From Colimorpha sp045639845 (GTDB lineage: Bacteria; Bacteroidota; Bacteroidia; Bacteroidales; P3), in the NCBI GenBank assembly GCA_045639845.1, contig JAZUDW010000119.1, positions 1-23,140 of the forward strand: a stretch of DNA of 23,140 bases. Direction: 5' to 3'. Under the pieces are notes generated by a model. That model worked only from the letters and a program-made list of their open reading frames with translations, was not told the origin of the DNA and did not search any database. Every line of letters starts with the position of its first letter. Within the stretch, counting starts at the first letter, position 1. Positions 1-6,136 of this stretch are shown in pieces. The position numbers and the translations under genes were made by a program.

Positions 1-80
1 AGGAAATGGGCCACCCAGAGCACCCAAGGTGCCCTGAAGGAACAATAAAAAATAGATTCGCGCACGCGCGAAGGCGAAAA

Positions 81-162
81 TACAGAGCTCTGATTTTTGA
101 AATAAGACACTCTTCTCATCCATGTACAGAACTCTGCTAAAGGCATAGCAGACACTCTTCTC
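81..162. repeat. Two-copy imperfect direct repeat, about 44-nt period
   Basis: TACAGAGCTCTG at 81-92 recurs as TACAGAACTCTG at 125-136. GACACTCTTCTC at 106-117 recurs exactly at 151-162. The offsets are 44 and 45 nt, about twice the 22-nt period of the tandem repeat near the right end of the window. The core CAGAACTCTG is the reverse complement of CAGAGTTCTG found in that right-hand array, so the two blocks may be relatives in opposite orientation. No gene overlaps it. Confidence 0.6.
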
Positions 163-179
163 GGATGCAGTATGGAGGT

Positions 180-195
180 GCTGCCTTCCGGCAGC
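180..195. other. Perfect short hairpin
   Basis: GCTGCC-TTCC-GGCAGC forms a 6-bp GC-rich stem with a 4-nt loop. It has no T-run on either side, so it is not a typical intrinsic terminator. It lies in the gene-free left end beside the direct repeat at 81-162 and may be part of the same intergenic element. Confidence 0.5.
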
Positions 196-584
196 TGGAT
201 AGAAAGAGTCTTCATCGTCATAAATGTTCAGATTAGAATACTTTTGCAAAAATACGAATAATTTTGAAATCACAGCAGCGAATTTGTCTTTTTTACACGA
301 AAATCATTTCATCCCACCCATGAAAATCTTCCATTGGAGGAATTTTGCCTTTTCTGTGTCTGTATGGCTAATAAATATGGGGAAAATGGATAATATTTTG
401 TCAAAATAGAACTTCCAATGGAGGAATTTGTTTTTCGTCCCAAAACATTTTACGTGAAAATTGATCAATTCGGACAAAGACATCCTTTTTTCTTTCCTCA
501 CCACAGCCTCAAAAAACAAAAATGACAACGGGTGGATCTTTCCCAAATGCATGTAAAAAGGCGTCGATACCAAGTATCGGCGCC
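196..584. other. Gene-free AT-rich stretch with a 19-nt repeat pair
   Basis: I see no credible gene here. The only short open frames lack signal peptides, domains or start-site support. Direct features are a possible promoter -7 box TACTTTTG (239-246) and a 19-nt direct repeat: CTTCCATTGGAGGAATTTT at 328-346 and CTTCCAATGGAGGAATTTG at 412-430, 84 nt apart with two mismatches. The repeat pair contains a GGAGGAA core and could be regulatory or a mobile-element remnant; nothing else supports either. Confidence 0.4.
555..584 (-). terminator. Intrinsic terminator-like hairpin on the minus strand
   Basis: Read on the minus strand, an 11-bp stem (574-584 with 560-570, all paired if one G-U is allowed; loop of 3 nt) is followed directly by TTTTT (555-559). 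It could stop transcription leftwards from the flavoprotein gene at 1032-1658, but it is about 450 nt beyond that stop codon. The long distance makes the assignment uncertain. Confidence 0.5.
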
Positions 585-603
585 AAGCATATTGATATGT
601 GTA

Positions 604-728
604 CAGTGTTCAGTGAACCGTAATCAGTGACAGTGATCCGACAAATGTATTTACAGGGTGGTATTGTCCGATCACTGATCACAATATCTCAAATCACCAA
701 TCACTGTTCTCCGTTCACTAATCACTAT
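604..728 (-). repeat. Dispersed GATCAGTGAT-rich hairpin element, copy 1
   Basis: The left half is built from CAGTGA/GTGATC words and the right half from their complements TCACTGATCAC and AATCAC, so the whole stretch can fold into one long imperfect hairpin. The apex contains AGTGATCCGACAAATGT (632-648), whose reverse complement matches 14872-14888 of the second copy at 16 of 17 positions. This copy is therefore inverted relative to the second. The element is non-coding and lies in a gap of more than 300 nt that contains no credible gene. Confidence 0.65.
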
Positions 729-1031
729 TATTTATTGAAATAAATATCCAATTTATGGCAATTAATGTTTGCTTGAAACATGCAAATCTTTATTGATGCC
801 TTCGAAAAGCAAAATAAATGGCGAATTATTCCGCGAATTAATCCGTATTTTACAGGATGCCCTCTGCTTCGCTATAGCTTCAAACGCGTGGGTGTGGGAA
901 ATGATATGTTTCCAGACTACAATAATGAAACTATATGGGATGCTTTTGGGAAAAAATCCTCAAATAAATCAATCGAATTACTTTTACTCTTCGGAGAAGT
1001 CCAGACTGTATCGTATGAATTGGTGTGGGTA

Positions 1032-1658
1032 TTATTTCGAAATGAAGTTGGTACGAAGACTGGGCTCGTCAAGATTCGGGAGTCCGTTTTTTTCTTTTCC
1101 CATAGCGATACTCTTGATGAGAAAGGCCATGTTGACGGCCATTCGACGCATGGTTTGCATTCCTTCCTCGTCGAATACAGCTTCGCCCATCTCGGCACCA
1201 TGTGCCATTGGCCAGTATTGAGAGGGGGTGATTGGCATGCCGCTGATAGTGAAATATTTGTTGAGTACATCGAGCGCGGCAGTACAGCCTCCGCGACGAG
1301 CTACTGCAACGGCAGCTCCAACCTTCATGCTTTTATCGAACGAAGCTGAGTAAAATAGGCGGTCTAGGAATGATATGAGGGTACCGTTGGGTGATGCGTA
1401 ATATACGGGTGATCCTATTACCAGTCCATCTGCTTCGCGTAGCATGTCTGCTACTTGGTTTACTTCATCATCGACAACGCAATGGCCTAGTTCTCTACAT
1501 TTCCCGCAAGCAACGCAGCCTCGTATGTTTTTATTACCTACTTGGATGCATTCGGTTTCTATACCTTCGGATTGAAGGTATCGTTCTATTTCTCGCAGAG
1601 CCATGCGGGTGTTGCCCATAGTGCGAGGACTTCCATTGATCAATATTACTTTAGGCAT
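1032..1658 (-). CDS. Iron-sulfur flavoprotein-like NADPH-dependent FMN reductase family protein
   Basis: A 208-residue flavodoxin-fold protein. The N-terminus KVILINGSPRTMGNT is the FMN phosphate-binding loop, and GSPVYYASPNGTLISFLDR (82-100) is the conserved flavin-contact segment of this family. Cysteines 48, 51, 54 and 60 have spacing CX2CX2CX5C, matching the compact motif that binds a [4Fe-4S] cluster in archaeal iron-sulfur flavoproteins (family knowledge). It probably transfers electrons in the cytosol with FMN and perhaps an Fe-S cluster; the physiological partner is unknown. No signal peptide is seen. The start follows an A-rich leader, as is usual in Bacteroidota. It stands alone, on the same strand as pepO but separated from it by the bidirectional terminator at 1758-1795. 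It could be a plain flavin reductase that has lost the cluster. Confidence 0.85.
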   Translation of the reverse strand: MPKVILINGSPRTMGNTRMALREIERYLQSEGIETECIQVGNKNIRGCVACGKCRELGHCVVDDEVNQVADMLREADGLVIGSPVYYASPNGTLISFLDRLFYSASFDKSMKVGAAVAVARRGGCTAALDVLNKYFTISGMPITPSQYWPMAHGAEMGEAVFDEEGMQTMRRMAVNMAFLIKSIAMGKEKNGLPNLDEPSLRTNFISK

Positions 1659-1757
1659 TATTTTTGTTTTTTAAATGAGTTTGTTTTAGTCGTCATCTAA
1701 CTATTGAGTAGAGATGTCGAGTATCGTCTTCAAATGATTGCACATTGTAGTGGGATG

Positions 1758-1795
1758 AAAAACGGGGATTGTCGATTGACAGTCCCCGCTTTTTA
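1758..1795. terminator. Bidirectional intrinsic terminator after pepO
   Basis: CGGGGATTGTC (1763-1773) pairs with GACAGTCCCCG (1778-1788) around the loop GATT, with one wobble pair. It is followed by CTTTTTATTATTT on the plus strand and by TTTTT on the minus strand. It sits about 60 nt beyond the pepO stop and would end the minus-strand pepO transcript before the flavoprotein gene. Confidence 0.8.
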
Positions 1796-1848
1796 TTATT
1801 TGGAGTATTGTGGTTCCCAATAGATTGGGAAATACTCCGATCTGTTTG

Positions 1849-3900
1849 TTACCAAAGAGTTACACGCTCTTCAGGAGCCAACCACATGCCGTCGCCTTCT
1901 TTTACGCCGAATGCTTCAACAAATTCGGTAACGTGTTTCAGGGTAGCATTTACACGGAGACGTCCAAGGCTGTGTACATCCTCGTTGGTGAGGCGGATAA
2001 TCTCTTCGTTGCGGATGTTGTTGGCCCATACGGCAGCGTAGGCAAGGAAGAAGCGCTGTTCGGGAGTGAAACCGTCCATGGGTTCTTTGTTTACCTGACC
2101 TTTTTCCATAGCTGCCTTAAGTGCTACATAAGATATATGGAGACCACCGTTGTCGGCAATATTCTCGCCGAGGGTGAGTTGGCCATTTGCCATGGTGAGG
2201 GGATCGTCGAGCACGGGTATCTTGTCGAAGTAAGCAGCCAGTTTCTCTGCACGAGCTTGGAAGTTCTGTGCATCTTCGGGCAACCACCAATCATTGAGGT
2301 TGCCATCTTTGTCATACTGACGGCCCTGGTCGTCGAAACCGTGGCTCATCTCGTGACCGATAACAACACCGATAGCACCATAGTTGACTGCATCGTCTGC
2401 ATTCATGTTGAAGAAAGGAGGTTGGAGGATAGCAGCGGGGAAGCAGATTTCGTTGGTGGTGGGGTTGTAGTAAGCGTTGACCATTTGAGGAGGCATACCC
2501 CATTCGTCGCGGTCGGTAGGTTTGTTGATCTTACCAAGCATGTATTCTACATCGAATACGTTGGAACGAAGAATATTGGCAAAGTAGCTGTCGTTCTGGA
2601 TGTCGAGCTTGCTGTAGTCTCTCCATTTATCGGGATAGCCAACCTTCACATAGATGGTGTGCAGTTTTTCGATAGCTTTCTCCTTGGTGGCTGCGTTCAT
2701 CCAAGCGGCATCGTTAATGCGCTGTTCAAAGGCATCCTTGAGGTTGTCGATAAGTGCGATCATGCGGTCTTTAGCTTCGGCGGGGAAGTATTTTTCCACA
2801 TAAAGCTGGCCGAGGGCTTCGCTCATAGTGCCGTTGAGGGTACCGGTGACACGTTTCCAGCGGGGACGGTTCTGTTCCATACCACTCATGGTGCGGCCAA
2901 AGAAGTCGAAATTGGCCTCTACGAATTCGTCGCTCAGATAGCTTGCAGCAGTGTTGATTACGTTCCATGCATAGTAGGCCTTGATGGTCTCAATGTTTTC
3001 TTTGGCGAGGATGTTGGACACTTCTTTGATGTATTCGGGCTGAGCCATGTTGAAGGTGTCCATATTTTCGATACCCATAGCGTCGAAGTAAGCTTTGAAT
3101 CCGATAGCGGGAGCCAGCTTCTCGGCATCGGCTACGTTCATCTTGTGGAAGGTGGCGTAGGGGTTGCGGTTTTTCAGTTTGTCGTATTGTGCTTTAGCGA
3201 TGCGGGTTTCAAGTCCAAATACCATCTTGGCGAGAACGTCGGCACCGAATGCAGACATTTTGTCGTAGCCGGCGAGACCAAATTCCTTGGTCATCAGTTC
3301 AACGTATTTCTCTTGTTTATCTTTGTTGATAGCCGAGAGGTAGTAATCACGTTCACCCATGCCTATGCCAGCTTGATAAACCCAACCGATCTGCATCTTG
3401 CTGTTGGTGAAGTCGGCTTCGGAGAAGAGACCGAAGAAGGGGTCGATACCTTGGCGATGAAGGACGATGAGTTCTTTGGTGAGGTCTTCGCGTGTCTTGA
3501 TGCTGTTGATCTCGTTGAGGAGAGCCTGTATGGGTTCTGCACCTTGTTGCTGCAGACGAACACTGTCCATACCTACGGAGTAGAGAGTGGCGATTTTGTC
3601 GGCGATGGAGCCTTTTTCGTTTTGTTGGGCCACAATACCGTCGATAAGGGAGCGCATTTGCTCACGGTTGGTATCGGCCAAGATGTCGAAAGCACCGTAG
3701 CGGCTATGTTCGGCATCAAGGGGATTGTTCTTTACCCAACCGCCACAGGCGTATTGGTAGAAATCATCAACAGGACTGGCTGTGGTATCGAGATTGTTGA
3801 GGTCGATACCCGAAGTCAGTTCAGCGGGCTTGTCGCCGCCTTTGCAACCTACGGCTGCAATTAGGCCTAAAGTCATCACTGTAACTAATGTTTTTTTCAT
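1849..3900 (-). CDS. pepO: M13 (neprilysin/PepO) family zinc endopeptidase, lipoprotein
   Basis: A 683-residue protein, the normal length for the family. Residues 1-19 form a lipoprotein signal peptide with the lipobox AAVGC (Cys19), so it should be anchored on the envelope outside the cytoplasm. The M13 N-terminal domain fills most of the protein. The catalytic domain has VNAYYNP (substrate-binding NAYY motif), the zinc motif HEMSH (His516, Glu517, His520) and GENIAD (Glu579 as third zinc ligand, Asp583), then RLRVNA near the C-terminus. All catalytic residues are present, so it should hydrolyse oligopeptides, a role fitting an amino-acid-using anaerobe. It is transcribed alone from a clear Bacteroidota promoter (3987-4016, minus strand) with an 80-nt leader and ends at the hairpin at 1758-1795. 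The identification is very secure; the natural substrate is unknown. Confidence 0.97.
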   Translation of the reverse strand: MKKTLVTVMTLGLIAAVGCKGGDKPAELTSGIDLNNLDTTASPVDDFYQYACGGWVKNNPLDAEHSRYGAFDILADTNREQMRSLIDGIVAQQNEKGSIADKIATLYSVGMDSVRLQQQGAEPIQALLNEINSIKTREDLTKELIVLHRQGIDPFFGLFSEADFTNSKMQIGWVYQAGIGMGERDYYLSAINKDKQEKYVELMTKEFGLAGYDKMSAFGADVLAKMVFGLETRIAKAQYDKLKNRNPYATFHKMNVADAEKLAPAIGFKAYFDAMGIENMDTFNMAQPEYIKEVSNILAKENIETIKAYYAWNVINTAASYLSDEFVEANFDFFGRTMSGMEQNRPRWKRVTGTLNGTMSEALGQLYVEKYFPAEAKDRMIALIDNLKDAFEQRINDAAWMNAATKEKAIEKLHTIYVKVGYPDKWRDYSKLDIQNDSYFANILRSNVFDVEYMLGKINKPTDRDEWGMPPQMVNAYYNPTTNEICFPAAILQPPFFNMNADDAVNYGAIGVVIGHEMSHGFDDQGRQYDKDGNLNDWWLPEDAQNFQARAEKLAAYFDKIPVLDDPLTMANGQLTLGENIADNGGLHISYVALKAAMEKGQVNKEPMDGFTPEQRFFLAYAAVWANNIRNEEIIRLTNEDVHSLGRLRVNATLKHVTEFVEAFGVKEGDGMWLAPEERVTLW

Positions 3901-3986
3901 TTTTAATTATTAATTTATTTATTGTTAATGTTCAATATATTTATTTTCTATTTGATATGACAATTCATTATCAAATTCCAAACGTG

Positions 3987-4016
3987 CAAATATACTGAAA
4001 AATCTTTTCCCGGCAA
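3987..4016 (-). promoter_or_regulatory. pepO promoter
   Basis: On the minus strand, -7 box TATATTTG (complement of 3987-3994) lies 19 nt downstream of a TTG -33 element (complement of 4014-4016). This fits the Bacteroidota consensus TTTG-N19-21-TAnnTTTG and gives a leader of about 80 nt before the pepO ATG. Confidence 0.75.
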
Positions 4017-4061
4017 TTTTTTTGAGTTTTTTATTGTTTGTGTGTTACGTTGTTTTATTGG

Positions 4062-4072
4062 GTAAAATTTAC
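4062..4072. promoter_or_regulatory. Putative operator, copy 1 of 3 (GTAAAATTTAC)
   Basis: The near-perfect palindrome GTAAAATTTAC (5-bp arms around one A) sits between the divergent pepO and VWA-gene promoters. The identical 11-mer recurs at 4225-4235 and 4281-4291. This copy lies about 45 nt upstream of the pepO -33 box and is the most distant from the VWA-gene promoter. Confidence 0.5.
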
Positions 4073-4224
4073 TCGAGAAGGGTCCGTTTGCCATAAAAAT
4101 GAATCGTTACCTTGATACTGTCTGCTTATTTTGATGATTTTTTTTGAACTTCTTAATTTTTTCTATTTGTTTTGATAACCAATTTGATATAATAGCATAT
4201 TGGTCTGTTTTCTGTATAACTAGT

Positions 4225-4235
4225 GTAAAATTTAC
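4225..4235. promoter_or_regulatory. Putative operator, copy 2 of 3 (GTAAAATTTAC)
   Basis: The copy GTGTAAAATTTACGC (4223-4237) lies just upstream of the -33 box of the VWA-gene promoter. A second perfect inverted repeat, GCAAAT-TTT-ATTTGC, follows at 4236-4250 and overlaps the -33 region. Both would be well placed for a repressor or activator. I infer the downstream Nudix-winged-helix protein as the binder; this is not shown. Confidence 0.6.
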
Positions 4236-4245
4236 GCAAATTTTA

Positions 4246-4275
4246 TTTGCAGTTTGAAAAATGTGTGTATCTTTG
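4246..4275 (+). promoter_or_regulatory. Promoter of the VWA/Nudix/DraG cluster
   Basis: -33 TTTG (4246-4249), an 18-nt spacer and -7 TATCTTTG (4268-4275) match the Bacteroidota consensus. The expected transcription start is near 4282, inside the operator copy at 4281-4291, so a protein bound there would block initiation. Confidence 0.75.
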
Positions 4276-4280
4276 CAGTT

Positions 4281-4291
4281 GTAAAATTTAC
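4281..4291. promoter_or_regulatory. Putative operator, copy 3 of 3, at the transcription start
   Basis: TGTAAAATTTACA (4280-4292) is a palindrome with perfect 6-bp arms around one A. It begins six nt after the -7 box, a classic repressor position. It shares the exact 11-mer GTAAAATTTAC with 4062-4072 and 4225-4235. Confidence 0.65.
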
Positions 4292-4323
4292 ACAAGAAAA
4301 GTATAAAACACAAAAACTGTATA

Positions 4324-5364
4324 ATGATGATGAAAACAAAAGTTCACAATTTAATTATTGTCGATGCCTCAGGCTCGATGGGAAGTATTTACAACCAAGC
4401 ACTATCTGGTATAAACGAAACGTTAAATACGATAAGGATGGCGGCCCAGAAACACACAGAAGTAGGTCAATATGTGAGTCTGCTTTCATTTGCCTCGGGA
4501 GGTGAGTGTCTTCAATATGTATATATAGACCTGCCTATCGCTTTGACGAGGACGGTGACTTCTTGTGACTATGAGCTTCGCGGTATGACAGCCTTGTATG
4601 ATGCAATTGGTATCTCTGTTTCTCGATTGAAGCCACAGGTAGAGAACGGTGACCGTGTTTTGGTAACGATTATTACTGACGGATATGAAAATGATTCTCG
4701 AGAATGGACGGGTAGTCAGTTGCTGGAACTCATAAACGAATTAAAGAAAGAGGGTTGGCGTTTTACCTATATTGGTGCCAACCAGGATGTGGAAGCAGAA
4801 GCCGCGAAGGTTGGTATCGGCGACACGATGTGTTTTGAGGCAACGCAAGAAGGGACGGATGCTATGTTTGAACGCGAGAGAAGGGCTCGCTTGCGTTGGA
4901 ATGAATGTGTGAGTCGTAATGTAGAGGTGATAGAAGGTGGTTTTTTTGAAGAGGATTGTTTTTGCAATTGGCCTCAGGATAGGGTTACACCTGAGCGCGT
5001 AAAGTATTTGAACAGCAATGAGGTATTTGTATTTGGCAGCAATGTAAAAGGTATTCATTCTGGTAATGCTTCCCTGGCAGCTGTTCGCAAATTCGGTGCT
5101 GTGATGGGTGTGGCCGAGGGATTACAGGGTCAGAGCTATGCTATACCAACAGTAGGGTTGAGTTATAGGGCGATGAAAAAGGCGGTGTATCGTTTTGTTG
5201 ATTTTGCGAGAATGCATCAAGAGATTAAGTTTTGGGTTACTAGAATCGGATGTGGTACGGCTGGCTATTCTGATCGTGAGATGGCGGCGTTGTTTATAGA
5301 TGCCAAGTCTCTCCCCAATGTGTCTTTGCCACAAGAATGGTGGGCCTTGATCGATAGGGGGTGA
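4324..5364 (+). CDS. VWA-domain protein with C-terminal macro-like (A1S_2505-type) domain
   Basis: A 346-residue cytosolic protein without signal peptide or membrane segment. Residues 7-185 are a von Willebrand factor A domain with an intact MIDAS: DASGS (Asp14, Ser16, Ser18), Thr89 in RGMTALYDA and Asp119 in IITDGYEND. It should therefore bind a divalent metal and a partner protein. After a linker, residues 234-346 (VFVFGSNVKG onward, including VTRIGCGTAGY and a terminal LPQEWW) form a second domain that is about half identical, 57 of 113 positions by eye and ungapped, to the C-terminus of the DraG protein at 6137-7372. I recognise this module from phage non-structural proteins of the A1S_2505 type and consider it macro-domain-like; its ligand is unproven. 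Three consecutive ATGs (4324, 4327, 4330) make the exact start uncertain. It is first in the cluster, behind the operator-flanked promoter. Its function is unknown. Confidence 0.85.
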   Translation: MMMKTKVHNLIIVDASGSMGSIYNQALSGINETLNTIRMAAQKHTEVGQYVSLLSFASGGECLQYVYIDLPIALTRTVTSCDYELRGMTALYDAIGISVSRLKPQVENGDRVLVTIITDGYENDSREWTGSQLLELINELKKEGWRFTYIGANQDVEAEAAKVGIGDTMCFEATQEGTDAMFERERRARLRWNECVSRNVEVIEGGFFEEDCFCNWPQDRVTPERVKYLNSNEVFVFGSNVKGIHSGNASLAAVRKFGAVMGVAEGLQGQSYAIPTVGLSYRAMKKAVYRFVDFARMHQEIKFWVTRIGCGTAGYSDREMAALFIDAKSLPNVSLPQEWWALIDRG

Positions 5365-5380
5365 GCGAAAAATACTACGA

Positions 5381-5414
5381 TTGTTGTTCAATTGGATTAA
5401 TGTTTGTATATTTG
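5381..5414 (+). promoter_or_regulatory. Internal promoter for the Nudix regulator gene
   Basis: TTGTTG (5381-5386), a 20-nt spacer and -7 TATATTTG (5407-5414) lie in the 74-nt gap after the VWA gene. No GTAAAATTTAC site is present here, so the regulator and DraG genes may also be expressed independently of the operators. Confidence 0.65.
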
Positions 5415-5438
5415 CATCGGAAATAATATTATCAAGCC

Positions 5439-6134
5439 ATGAGCTCAGATCAGACATATACATATAGATATCCCCATCATGCGGTGGCCACAGATTGTGT
5501 GATATTTGGTTTTGATGGTGCCAGTCTCAAAGTGCTCCTCATAGAGCGCGGCATCGACCCTTACAAAGGTAAATGGGCTTTCCCTGGTGGATTCTTGAGG
5601 CCTACAGAGACTGCAGAGGCGTGTGCACTACGGGAGTTGAAGGAGGAAACAGACTTGACGGTCGAGTATTTAGAACAGTTCCATACTTTCACGGATCCAG
5701 ATCGGGATCCTCGCGAACGGGTAATAACCATTGCATATTATGCGTTGTGCAAACTGCAAGACGTGCAGGGTGGCGACGATGCTAGCAAGGCACAATGGTT
5801 TTCGATGGATAATATCCCACAACTGGCTTTTGATCACGACAGTATTCTCCGGATGGCATTGATAAGATTGAGAGAACAAATTCATTTCCGACCCATAGGT
5901 TTCGATCTTCTTCCCAAGAAGTTTACTATGAAAGAACTGCAGCTGTTGTATGAGGCTATTTTGGATGTCAGATTCGATAGGGCAAATTTCTCTAAGAAGA
6001 TGTTGCACTTCAACCTCCTTACCAAGTTGGATGAATCGGTTTGGCCTACCGCAAAACGTGAAGCTTTCCTTTATTCCTTTAATGAGGATAGTTACAATGA
6101 ACTAAAGAAAAAAGGTTTTAAATTAGAATTTTGA
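5439..6134 (+). CDS. NrtR-like transcriptional regulator (Nudix domain plus winged helix)
   Basis: A 231-residue protein with the two-domain architecture of the NrtR/AraR family. Residues 14-145 are a Nudix domain; the box runs from Gly51 to Leu73 and keeps Glu57, Arg65, Glu66, Glu69 and Glu70, with Asp72 where many enzymes have Gly. Residues 160-231 (FTMKELQLLYEAIL, RANFSKKML) match the family's DNA-binding winged helix. NrtR proteins repress NAD-related genes, and ADP-ribose or related NAD derivatives release them from DNA; some relatives (AraR) use the fold to sense sugars. Because the next gene encodes an ADP-ribose hydrolase, an ADP-ribose-type ligand is the more likely choice here (inference). 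It has its own promoter at 5381-5414, and its stop precedes the DraG ATG by 2 nt. It is the likely binder of the GTAAAATTTAC sites. Retained catalytic residues mean hydrolase activity is possible. Confidence 0.9.
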   Translation: MSSDQTYTYRYPHHAVATDCVIFGFDGASLKVLLIERGIDPYKGKWAFPGGFLRPTETAEACALRELKEETDLTVEYLEQFHTFTDPDRDPRERVITIAYYALCKLQDVQGGDDASKAQWFSMDNIPQLAFDHDSILRMALIRLREQIHFRPIGFDLLPKKFTMKELQLLYEAILDVRFDRANFSKKMLHFNLLTKLDESVWPTAKREAFLYSFNEDSYNELKKKGFKLEF

Positions 6135-6136
6135 AA

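Noticed and set aside
304..573. 89-codon minus-strand frame in the left end
   Set aside because: No domain, signal peptide or start-site support, and it contains both copies of the 19-nt repeat.
780..1349. 189-codon plus-strand frame overlapping the flavoprotein gene
   Set aside because: Its second half is antisense to a well-recognised protein, and its first part has no recognisable family, ribosome binding site or promoter.
1810..3864. 684-codon plus-strand frame antisense to pepO
   Set aside because: pepO has a signal peptide and all M13 catalytic motifs; the antisense frame has none and reflects codon bias of the real gene.
4107..4313. 68-codon minus-strand frame in the cluster promoter region
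   Set aside because: It overlaps the promoter and two operator-like palindromes, is composed of AT-rich sequence and has no family features.
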